NCBI GenBank assembly: GCA_019925095.2
Contig: CM034391.1
Coordinates: 5,545,051 to 5,609,050 of the forward strand
From: Dendrolimus kikuchii
Taxonomy: Eukaryota > Arthropoda > Insecta > Lepidoptera > Lasiocampidae
Length of the DNA stretch: 64,000 bases
Direction: 5' to 3'
Part shown: positions 1-12,900 of the stretch, piece after piece
Layout: each line of letters begins with the position of its first letter
How positions within the stretch are numbered: position 1 is the stretch's first letter
Program-made: the position numbers and the translations under genes
Notes under the pieces: model-generated
What the model was told of the DNA's origin: nothing
What the model saw: the letters and a program-made list of their open reading frames with translations, nothing else
Databases searched by the model: none

Positions 1-970
1 CTTGTTTTGTGATTGTATTTTCATTCATTCTCGCCACACGCCCAAACCACCTTAACATTAATCTTTAAATTCTTGTTATTACATCTTCTTTCAATCCACT
101 ACGTTCTTTAATTACACTATTCCTTGTCATATCATTGATCCTATTACTGTAATCACACCGGTGATCGATTATCTATGTATAAATGAAGATTTTTTAATTT
201 GATTGTTTTACATAACAAAAGTCCAATTTATACCAATCATGGAGATGCGTAAATGTGGTGTACCTCTTCTAAAACTGGTTGGATTACCGTTATGATTTAA
301 AAGTAATTTTAATATCTGACACACTTATGTCAAAATCGAACATCAATTAATCAAAGCCTACAAATGTTTTGAATTTATACAAAATTAATATTAACAAGTT
401 TTAAATCAAAATTATGAGTTGAACTTGCCACTAGGCATACTTTGGATATAGTCAACCATGGCGTTAGATTTAGTCAGTATCGCACAACCGCATTATATAC
501 CAGGGTAAGCTTACTGAGCTGAATTGAGTTTAACACTATACCGCGTCTATCCTGGGGCGTTGGGGTGCTTAAAAAGCAGACATCTGCGCGCTGGTATGGG
601 GTAGAGAGCCTTTTAGGAAAACTGCTGAACCCCGATTGTCGCTGTTTACATGTTAAGCTGATATTCGATGGTTCTGTGTTTCAATTTTGCTGAACTAAGG
701 GATTCATATAAACATGAACTTAAATCATTGAATGTCATGGAAAGTCGTCGTGTTCTTTCAGTTCTGTGCACTTCAACCAAATTGATTTAATTTAGTTGAT
801 AAGTCTAACATCAGTATTAGCCTATTAATCATTCTGGATTGGCTCTTTGCTAAAGATGTTTGTGGGATTGTTGCTATAACAATTTATATACACAGCTAAA
901 GTTCACAAAAAGCGAACGTGTGAATTCTGTTGAAGAAGCGCACCAAGATCTTTTGATGTATACGTGAAAA

Positions 971-3900
971 ATGGACAGAATTCGGTTCGTCCGCAAGTGT
1001 TACCTGCCAATCAACAAAGTAAGCCATTGGATTCGTTGGACTAACAAGTTGGCCTAACATAGTTCTAACATCTATAGTGGGTATTACATAGAAAAAATAT
1101 CAAGCGAGAAACAGGGGAATCAGTCGTCAAAACCTTTTTTATGGTCAAGGCTTTAACAGGTCGTAATACTCGTACCGCTAGCTGGCCTTTTGTTTTGTAT
1201 GGAAGGAAAGGTCACTTTGTAGTTAAAATTTAAGCAGGAAGAAGTTGAAACCTGTCTTAATTGGTTATATTTTTCGCTAAACAAGAAACTGTTAATAACA
1301 CGTTACTTTGTAAGAACGTAATTAAGTAATGAGGGTAGGGCAAAGTTTGTAAAAGTATTGACTCATTAGAAACATTAGCACCTCCCCTCCGTATTAGTTA
1401 TTGTTTACATCATTAAAAATTTGCATTGATTACTTTGAGAGTTTTTTATAAACTGGCTGTGACCGCCACTTATACTTCAGGCTAGTCTTCGACTTTATAT
1501 TTAAAATCAAGGACCTTACTTTATATGATCCTTGTTCGTAATATCATTTTTTTTATTGCTATCAGCGGACAGGCTGACACCCCAACTGTGATGTAAAGTA
1601 GTTACCGCCGCCTATAAACATTTGCAACACTAGCTATTACCACTGTGCTGCAATACTCGTAGATGGGAATGGATCCTGGCCAATAATGCCGTAATAAAAC
1701 TCAAGTTTGTTATGGCGGCATATGCTAGGCCAGGTGTGGTGCCGTCGAGATGGGGGCGCGAGTGTTCCACGCGCGCTCACCTCTCCTCCTTTGGGGCGAG
1801 TTACAGACCTCCCCACGCCTAGGAGCATGATGATGCCGGGGGATAAGGCAGTCCCCCGGCAGTGGAAGAGGCCTTACGAGGCCCACGCATGCCAGGGCTG
1901 CGAAGAGGCTAGGTCATATACCCGTAGCCCTGGCATAAGGCGAAGGACGGAACAGCCAGGAGTTTTAGTGAGTATCCCTAACTGGGGAGTGGCAATAGCA
2001 TGGCACCAGTTTTGACTGGGCATGCTAGTGCCACCCCCGATCTGTTGAATCCCACACTAGGTCGCCAATTATCCCCCAAGATTCTGCCCTTGTCGCGGCT
2101 TAATCCTCAAACGGATTTCCCCTGGTAAAAAAAAGGCCAGGTGTGGTAGCTATCCTGATGGGTAAATGCTCTATCACCTGGCTGTGGATTGTTTTATCGC
2201 TTCTCACGACAGGCCGCTTGGCCCCAGGAATTAGTATTCTTTCTGCGTTCCTGCACGGATCATCCCAAATTTATAAAACACGTAACCGTACAAAGTTTTC
2301 ATTGAAGTCGGTTGAGGTATTTTTGAGCTTATTCGAAACAATTCAATTCAGAGTGAAAGACAAAAGTTGCTTGTGCCCAGCAATGGGATTTTTATGGGCT
2401 AATATTTTAATAATATCGTACATATCTGCATTCTCAGGTACACGGGTCACTGTCCGGAATATAAATATCGCATAGGTGACACATATGGGTCGACCACACA
2501 CAAGATCCTTTTGGATCCCAGTGTTCAGCATTCGGAGAGGCTAGTTCTATCGGACAGGACTGCTGATGATTTTCAGGTGAATTGGTAACAGTATTCAAAA
2601 TTCAAAAAAGAGTCAAAAAACCAATCTCCTTCAACTAAATGAGATTGTAATGAGCGAATTTCCCCTGATTTTTAGTGTTTACGCAAATTCTATAATATAC
2701 CATTTTACATCAGTGCCAGAGGACCTAAAGCGGCCGCTTTTGGACAATCACTTAATTAAATTGCAAGTGTTGTAAGACATAGCATAAAGGCTTTTTTTAT
2801 TGGTGAAGCACAGCAGACAGACAGACGGCCCAACTGCGATGGAAAGTGGTTACCGTCGCCTATGGACATTAACAATACCAGAGGTGCTGCCAATGTGCTG
2901 CCAGCCTTGAAGGAGAAACTGGAACCTGGCCACTGATGCCGGTACACAACTCAAAGTTGTTATGGCAGCATACTCTAGACCAGGGGTGGTAGCTATCCAA
3001 TCGTGCAAATGCCCTACCACCTGGATGTGAGTTGTTTTGTCGCCTCTTACAACAGGCCACCCGGCAGTAGGAATTAGTATTCTTTTTCCGTTCCCGCACG
3101 GAATCAGAACAAAGTACCACTTTGTTTTGATATTTATTTGTCATGTTCGTCATAGGAATCCAGGGGTCAGGTCTTCTAAGAGTCATACCGTTGTTATTAA
3201 CTCTACATCATAATTATAATGCTTCCAGATTTTTCGTCCACCCCAAACAGATATAGATGTGGTCAACGCGAGATTTCGAAATGGCGATCCTGTGTATAAA
3301 CATCCCATGATACCAGGATATGAAGGTAAATCATTTTAATGTTTTGTATCTTATGTCTCAGGTACCTTAGTTCTCAGTGAACCAAAGATTTGAAAGCTTC
3401 ATACGAGTTCAATACATTAACTCCCTCAGGGTGCTGTTGAGGCGACCGCACTTCTGCAGTGCGTCGTCTGCGTTCGCCGAAGCGCACGCATGGTTTTGAT
3501 GCTTTGTGGCGATAAAAAACTGCTTCGTTACTAAGCAGATTCCGCGAAAGCAACAACAGCATCCTGAAGGGCATAGCCGATAAATTTGGCTGCCCACTGA
3601 TGTGATTATTTGTTAAGAGGTCCAAATTCAAATAGATATAATAAAAAAAACACCACTAATATCATTGTGTGTGTAGTAGTGTATTGTATTTGATTGTTGT
3701 TGTTTTAAGTAGACGGAAAGCAGCAGAGACCTAAGTTAAAAGGAGTTTCGGTAATTAAGTCGCTGTCGTGCTTTTGAATCCTGGCAGCAATCATGCATCA
3801 TTGATGATCTTCATTTGCCCTACCATCGGTTGAATTTTTACATTACTCGTATGGATCTTATTTCAAAATTTAACAGCTGGTACGGGAAATGAACAGTCGG

Positions 3901-6900
3901 TAAGGTACAAGAACCGGCCATTAGGCAGGTTTCTGACATAACGTGCATATTGTTACAAATAAAGATCGTATGCTCCTGTCTCATAATGAGACCTGGTATC
4001 AACTTCGGATGCAAACCTTAAATGATTACATCGTAACGTTTATCATAGATCGAAATAAAGGGAGTTTTTTCATTCATGCAAATCCTATATAAACAGAGTG
4101 AGATAACAACAATAAATCGTTTCGTTTTAAATTCAAGCACAAATTTGTGCTATATAGGTAGTTACCAAGTTTAAAGCGTCGCGCTGAGTCTCAAATCGCA
4201 CATATTCGTTCTAAAAGGAAGCTAGCACCGGCTTCAGCCTAGCTGCCTAGGACACAGATTGCCGTATTGTAAGAAAAAAGCAATAGAATAAATATACTTT
4301 ATTGCGTAACATTAAGATAAAGTCCCAGAAGTAAAGAACAATAGGCGGTCTTATCACTAAAACCAATTTCTTCCAGATAACCTTAGAATAGATTAGAAAA
4401 ATTTGTGAAATATATAACTAGGATCGAAAGTGTATACCTATATAATTTTGATATGGGAAGTAAAACAACATAGAATATAAAACAAATATGTTCATATATT
4501 GAACTATATAAAAATAGTAACTGATAAAAAGGAGTCAGATTCAGAACAAGTAATGATAATAGATGATTGAAAAACGTCGACGCTTATAACAAAATTTTAA
4601 TCGATGCTACCTTTATACCTGTTTTTACAGTTTATAGTATACACGCCACGAATAGTAGTTTGGCCGAATAGCGAATACCGAATATTCGGACACGCTCTCG
4701 GCCGATGCGCCGAATATTCGGCTACCGAATGTTCAGTTTCAGATATGTGCAATTCGCGCGTCTCTCTCTTTTCTTTCACCATATCCCAATTAATTGGGGT
4801 TGGCACAATATGTCTTTTCTTTCCACACTCCTCTATTATGACATACATCTTCTGTCACACTACAAATCATCATATCACACAATCCATCCATCTTTTTTTG
4901 GTCTACCTTCGCGCGTAGCAGGTTAGCATTGAAGCAATCATTTATGAAGATATAAATAAAATAATATTTTAACGGTTTTAAGCACGATTTAAAATGATTT
5001 TTTTTATTTGATTTTTGTAAAAACTGGCCGAAACGTAACAATAAAATAAGAAAAGAATTAAAACGTCGTTTAACTATCCGGTTTTGATGAAATTTATATA
5101 ATTTTGAGCAATATATGCATTTTTTTGACGATTTGTATTCGGTATTCGGCCGAATTAAAAAAATGGCCGAATAGGCCGAATACCGAATGGTAGCCGAATA
5201 TTCGTGGCATCTCTATTTTATAGTACATTTTATTGACATTTTATGTAAAAACTATTATGGTGTCATTTACACCTCTAGCTTAATTTGGTAAATACATGTT
5301 AAATTTACCGTTTATTAAGATCTACGAATGCTTTGAATTATCGTTTATGTACTTTAAACAGGTATTGAAATTGGTTGACCGCAAACTATCTACTAAACAT
5401 GAGTCATGGTAAAACCTGCGGGTTTGTGTGTTGCCATCTACCATTACTATAGAGAAAATATTTATTTTTATTAGACTATTATCCGTGCAGGAACGGAGAA
5501 AGAATACAATTTCCTGAGGCCGGGCGGCCTGTCGTAAGAGGCGACAAAACAACCCACAGCTAGGTGGTAGGGTATTTGCCCGACTGGATGGCTACCACCC
5601 CTGGTCTAGAGTATGCCGCCATAACAACCTTGAGTTGTGTTCCGGCATTAGTGACCAGGTTCCAGTCTCCCTTAAGAGAGCAGCAGCGCATTTGTGACAC
5701 TTTTGGTGTTGCAAATGTCCATAGGCGATGGTAACCGCTTTCCATCAAGTGGGCCGTCTGCCTGTCTGCTGATCTGCTGCAATAAAAAAAAAGACTAGAA
5801 TTTGTTGTTATGATTCATGATTTTTATGGCGTTAAATATCTGTTACTTCCCGAACGTCCGCTTTCCAACTTTTTCTTGACCATTTCGCGTGGTTTTGTGT
5901 ATTACTTATTGTAGAACTATTGACACGTTCACGTATGTCATCCTTCATGACGTCATGCCAGCATTTCTTGGATCCACGTCTTCCAGCGGGACCTGACGGA
6001 GGCGACATGGGTTCATATTTGTTCGCCATATATTCTATGTATTGATATTATGTTATTAAATAGGTGATACATTTTACAGTAAAATCTAAAACAATGTTCA
6101 TATTAAAGAGCATTAATTATTAATATACTTGTTATCATCACACCTTTAAAACATCTTGGCAAAATTAATTTTAATTATCATTTAAAGTTTAAACGACAAT
6201 AAATACGCTATTTGACTCATTAAGGATATGATGCCGTTACTTCTCAAGCTTGTACAAAACCTAGGAGGTTGGTTGCGTTTTTAAGCATGATGAAATGCGT
6301 CAGTCGATTTAAGTGTGAAGTATCGTATTATTATTCATAATATATAGATATCTAAAAGAAAGGAGATATATGTTTATATATTCAAAATATTTATTCATTA
6401 TCATGAGAAAACTCCAAAACCTCCTAAATCCTACATGGCTTTGGCGGTATGAAACTAAGTGTGATAGAATACGACATAGGCACGATGATTCATTTTCAAA
6501 GAGCTTTTACAGTTGTGAGTCACTATATAGACCGGTCGAAGGAATTCAACATTTTCCTGGCACATTTAAGGCACTTTTAATGATCTGTTTGTTTGTCAGT
6601 AGAGTAATAATTCGTTCTTTGTTCATAAAATTTAATTACTTCTTCCTGTAGCGTGGATATAATTTCATATGGTTATTGGTGCAAACTTTATATCATATCA
6701 TATATAATAATTACTCTATGTTGCATTATCTATTACATTACATTGTAGTGGAACACTTACAAGCCAATAAATGGCGCTGTGCAATAATTGATGTCACAAA
6801 CGTTTCCCGAAACATACAAAGAATATATACAAATTTTCGACTATAACAGATGGGCCTGCGAGAAACAACACTAGTCTCGCTGGAAGATTCCTTTTGAGAC

Positions 6901-9900
6901 GAAGGAGCATTCCATCTCGCTCCTCCACTTAGTCGGGTCATTCCTTCAACATTATTATGTCTACAAAACAATTAACAATACTCCATCGGTCTTATTCATA
7001 TTAAGTCAGAGTAAGTTTGTAGGCTTCTTTATGGTCCTTAAAGAAACCTTCAAACTTACTCTAACTGAATATGAGTAAGACCGTATATTGCTAAACAAAC
7101 GAACAAACGTGAGATTATTCGAAATATAATATGTACGGCCGATTTTTCAATTATCAGATAAAAGTTATCCATCTAATAAATCCTAACGTATTTGAATGTG
7201 ATAGTTAAATAATTCATCTGTTTTATTTGCGCAAGAGTAATGTTTAATTTGTTCATGTTATGTTATATATTATCCTACGAATAACCTTTATCTGGTGATT
7301 GTAAAATCGGCCCTTAGAGTAATATTTTCTTCTCCGTCGTCACACTCTTGGCAGAGTGGTCGTGGTCCTCATGACAGGGGTGGTGGCAAGCTTCACAATT
7401 CGTCGCCATTCCTCTCGCACTGTAGCTTTCCTCGTGCATTCGTGAAGTGGGCCATTTAGTGCGGATTTGATTTGGTCGGTCCAGCGCATTGGTGATCTAC
7501 CGCGCGCCCTCGTGTCCTCCACTTTGCCCTGGACCACGAGTCGCTCAACCGACGTGTCCTCTCGTCGTGTAATATGTCCAAAGAAAGTGAGAATACGACC
7601 TTGAACGATGGAAGAGAGACGTTGTTTTATGTCGAGTTCTTCGAGGATTGAGACGTTGGTTCGGAACTGTGTCCAGGCTAAGCGAAGCATTCGTCTCCAA
7701 CACCACATTTCTAAAGCGTCTATCTTCTTTCTCTCACTTTCTCTTATAGTCCACGTTTCGGCGCCATAGTAATATTTTACTTCGCTATTATTATTCGCTA
7801 TATTCTTAAAGAAGCCTACAAACTTACTCTTAACTCAATATGGATAAGGCCGTATGGATTTCTTATTATTAATTGTTGACATTCTTTGATAGAAATCAAT
7901 CACGGTAATTGTTAACCTATTTTATTTTGGACCTTATTTTTAAGATTTCTCATCTTCCAAATTGAATTTTGCCATTTAGGGCTGATTTTTTCCAATTTGT
8001 AACATAAAAATATAACGCTTTTTAATCCGTATCTCAACTTATGACATTTCTTTGGGACAAAAGTTTCTTTTCATTTAAAATCTTGCTGGAACTACGATGT
8101 AGGTATTTAGGAGCTTACGTTATATTTTTTACTATATTGTTATTCCGAGATTATTCTTCCATGCTATCTGTCGAATGAAAAAAGCTGTGTAAAGTAATAA
8201 TCATGCATAGATATTGAATAAATTGTATACCTAACAGAATGTCGCCTAATTACGGTTGAAACCTGCTCCCGTATCTATTGATTACCACGTGTAACGGTGC
8301 TCGGCATTCGGTTTTGGGTTTCGCCTCGCCCGTTTGGATTGGCCGTGCTCATGATGGCTGCTGTATTGGTCCGATCTTGGTAGAATAATATTTTTTATAA
8401 AATAAATTTTACGTATACATTTCCTCGGTCACAATGGAAAATATCGAGCCTTTATCGCCATTTTATCGTAAGCGACATTTGGACATAAGTATATTTTTTG
8501 TTGCAAAAGTTATTTTAAACTATTATATTATTTTAAGACTTTCAGTTTTGGATATAGTAGCGTCTAATCTAACTAAAATTGAAAGTCTTAGAACAAAATA
8601 CTACTTTAAAATATATTTTGCAACAAAAATGTATTTATTTTATTAAATAGATTTTATCCGTGCAGGAATGGAGAAAGAATACAATTTCCTGCGGCCGGGC
8701 GGCCTGTCGTAAGAGGCGACTTAACAACCCACAGCCAGGTGGTAGGGCATTTGCCCGACTGGATAGCTACCACCCCTGGTCTAAAGTATGTCGCCATAAC
8801 AACCTTGAGTTGTGTTCCGGCATTAGTGACCAGGTTCCAGTTTCCCTTAAGAGAGCAGCAGCGCATTTGTAGCAACTTTGCTGTTGCAAATGTCCATAGG
8901 CGATGGTAACCGCTTTCCATCAAGTGGGCCGTTTGCCTGTCTGCTGATCTCCTGTAATAACAAAAAAAAAATGTCCAAATGTCGCTTACGATGTAAATGG
9001 CGTTAAAGGCTCAATATAATCTGCTTGGATCTATAGCTTAAATATTAAACCTAAACATATAGTATTAACTCAGACAAACAAATAAAAGTATAGCCGGACA
9101 TTATCTACGTGAACAACAATAGCATCAAATGAAATGAAGCATTTTTTCAAACTTGTACGCGTAACTTATGTAGTAAATGTACGTATTCACTGGAAACGTT
9201 TTCTACTTTTCCGTATTAATTCGATTATTTAATTCTAAGTTCTCGTAACGCACTGTGGCGTGATCGGCTTTCTATTCCAAACTTGGCTTCCTTTAGCCAG
9301 CTTCACTCTGTGAGATCGGGTTTCTGTCTACCTATTTTGTTAGTCTGATAGTCTTAATAAAAACCAATTTGAAAGTTCTCTGATGATAAAAAAGTGAGTT
9401 TTTAACGTTCACAGAATTTACTTTAAAAAAAACATGATAGCAATTATAAAAACAAGAAATACTTAAATAGTAATTACAAAATTTTATAGGTATATAAATT
9501 TGAAGTCGATGCTAAGTAAAATATAAGCTGGTTATGCTTGGTATCAACCAGAAATACTGTAGACAACAATTATTTTTGGTCTTGTGTTTAATTTTGTGCT
9601 TTTTTGAAGTCTGTTGCATTTTGAAAAGTTATTTACAGCTATTTCTGTGGTTATGCATTTATTCTAAAAGCTACAACAACAGGTTAGATATAAGGGTTAG
9701 ATATAAATTGCCAACAAAAAGTCGTCCGTTAGTTAACCAAGCTAAAAGAGAAAACATTTTTAAAAACAAGTTTTTATTTAAACCTCCAAAAATAATAAAA
9801 TCAAGTTTAAATTAAAAGAAACCCATCAATTTATTACACTACAAAATTTATATGTTATAAAAGCTTGTCGCGAGATTTATTTATTTATTATTTACTTATT

Positions 9901-12900
9901 TTATAAAACACATATTTTTCTCTTAGATTTACTTATGTCAATATCAAGTTACAAAATTGTTGTATTGTACAAAACTACACCTTCGGACAAGCTTTTATAA
10001 TATTTATAAATTGTGTAATGTCGACAACTATAACATGAGTTTGATTTAAGTTAAAGTTATTTTATTTTTACTAGATATAGAGCCTTAAATAAAAACTTAT
10101 TTTTAAACTTGTTTTTTCACTATTACTTGATAATTAGTTATTCGCATCCTTCTCAGCAAACCCTTTAAATTGATAACCATATCATGGGAGTGCACAAAAA
10201 TACTAATCCGCCATCTTGGGCCGTCCACCATATTGGATTTAAAAAAGTAATTTTATTTTATTCGTATTCTTATCAGCAAACTTTTTAATTTGTTACCCAT
10301 ATCATGGGAGTGCACAAAAAGTAACTAGTTCGTCATCTTGGGCCGTCCGCCATATTGGATTTAGAATTTTGTTTATTGCAGGAGTTGAGCAGACAGGCAA
10401 AAGGCCCACTTGATGGAAAGCGGTTACCATCGCCTATGGACATTTGCAACACCCTAGGTGCTACAAATGCGCTGCTGCTCTCTTAAGGGAGACTGGAACC
10501 TGTTCACTAATACCGGAACACAACTTAAGGTTGTTATGGCGACATCAAATAAAAAAATTAATAAAATTTCATTTCAATCAATTGAGGATAACAGCTTTAA
10601 AATTCAGTTGAAAGATTTGAACGGAACTCGAACATACATCCTAACATTGCAAGTTACACAAAAGCTTGTAATAAAATAAAGTACTAAGGTATACCCTTCT
10701 ATAAATGCTATTAGTAATTTAGTTTAAATCGGCGTGTGCGCATAGAATATGCACACAATCTTGTTTAACTGTACCGTCCCTTTAACTTGCTCTAGTTGTT
10801 TGTCTCTGATATGCCGTGACTATCAGCGGCTAGTTAGCGCTAACCAACGGGACTTTGCAACTTGACTATTGGCCCATTCCTATATCTTACCATCCATTTA
10901 TTTGCCCTACTAGCGGTTAACATTTGACAAAAGGCATCAAGTAATGTCAAAATTCCGCTGATGGTAAAGCAAGTTTCAATAATAAGTTAAGCTTTAAGCT
11001 TCGGAAAGCCTATTTTTTATTGATTCACATGCAATCAGGCATGCATCAGATGCAATGCATCAGACGGCCCAACTGGTGGGAGTGGTGGAAAGTGATTACC
11101 GTCACCTAATGCAGCGTCACCTTATTCGTGTAGGAACGGAGAAAGAATACAATTTCTTGCGGTCGGACGGCCTGTCGTTGGAAGCGACAAAACAACCCAC
11201 AGCCGAGTAGGGTATTAGTCCGACTGGATAGCCACCACCTCTCGTGTGGAATCTCTAGAGTATGCCGCTGTAACAGCCTTGAGTTGTGTTCCGGCATTAG
11301 TGGCCAGGTTCCAGTCTCCCCTTAGGGAGCGGCAGCACGTTGGTAGCATAGCACCTTTGGTGTTAAGAATGTCTATAGGCGATGGTAACCGCTTTCCATC
11401 AGGTGGGCCGTCTGCCTGTCTGCTGAACTGAAGCAATAAAAAAATAAAATAATGGGTAAACTTCATTCATAAAATTCTTTTAAACATGATTTATTTAACA
11501 TTGAGTTTTTAAGCATTCTGCGTCCATTTTGGTCCTTTTTATTCGCTGTTTTTCCCAGTGCATATAGAGATTGCAGCTATTGTGCTCAAGAACTACTGAG
11601 GTTATATAGTGAAATTTGCTAAATTTTAAAGATGAGCAGTTTTCCATATTGCCAATTGCTTTATTTATTTTCTGTGTTTTGCGTCTTCATTAAAGTATGA
11701 ACTGAGGGCCTATTAAGAGGTCGTTTTTGCAGATTCCTATAATGAACATGGCAAGTATCAACATAAAGTGGAACTTTATGCTATGTCTTACAACTACCAG
11801 TGTATTTAGACACGTGTCAATTTCACTGATTCCTAAAGTTGACCTCTTTAGGCCCTCTGGAGTTTTTGAGGGGAACATGAAGAATGAGATTTTTCTGTGC
11901 AGTTTAATTTCAAAAAAAATATAACACTTATTTAAAAATGAACTATATAGTTGTTCTTACAGTGTATACTATGTATTGTATTGAAAATATACTTTTCTGA
12001 GCTACCACAGCTTGAACTCCCTTATTTAGTAGGCAGTCAGTCAAAGACGTGCAATTTGGCGGCAGCTTTGATTACACGAGTACGGCTTTAGTACTAATCG
12101 GCACGGATTCAGCAAATATAAACCAAAAAGAGCTTTATATCTGTGATATAAGGGCGTCAGCCATATCGTCCTCACTGGCTCGTTATGCGACATCAAGCCG
12201 TTTTGTGGAGGCCCTTAGGCGGCCCTTATCGGAGGCGTAAAGTTCCTTTTGGCTTCTATTTGCCGATTTCGTGTAGACTAGTACGGGGACTTTCTTAGCC
12301 CTGGTTCCTATTTGCTTGAATTATTATAAAATTTAAATGTTTATGTATATTTGACAAAGGCTAAATACACAAAACAGGCAGTCTGTCATTCTAATTCGTG
12401 TACCTACATGACTTTATTAGATGATAAGTCTTAAGAGCTAATAAGTCATATTGTAGTGTCCAAGAATGTCTAATATAATAATATCTAAGAAGAAATTAAT
12501 TATGTATAAGGCATCTAAATAAATATTAGATATTTTATCATTGCGATGCTGAATGATGAAAAAAATGATGAAACCAACTCAGTAATAAGTGCTATTCTCA
12601 ATGATATTGTATAAAACTTATGTAACACTTGTTTGCAATAAAAAATATTTGATTTCATTTATGCTAATACATTTTAATTACTTTTGACTTATTCGTTCAT
12701 TATGCTCTCTCTGTGGTGTAGGAAGATTTAGTAAACTGGTAAACATGGCATAAAAACAAAAGAAGTCTTTATTCAGGTCAATCAAGTGTTTAGAATAGAC
12801 CGTTAAACATAACGGCAGTAATTCTTATAAATTATGATAAACAATACATTTTGTATTTTAAACTAGCTGACCCGGCAAACTTCCGTACCGCCTCAGAATC

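Noticed and set aside
1707..2015. 102-codon plus-strand frame with GC-rich content
   Set aside because: It spans the junction of a family A copy and a nested R1-type 3' UTR, so it is a chance fusion frame.
8434..8646. 70-codon frame MENIEPLSPFYRKR
   Set aside because: It is the left arm and interior of a MITE. The same arm elsewhere (49905) does not keep the frame.
12049..12240. 63-codon frame MQFGGSFDYTS
   Set aside because: Composition is less AT-rich, but there is no splice support, homology or neighbouring exon I can recognise.
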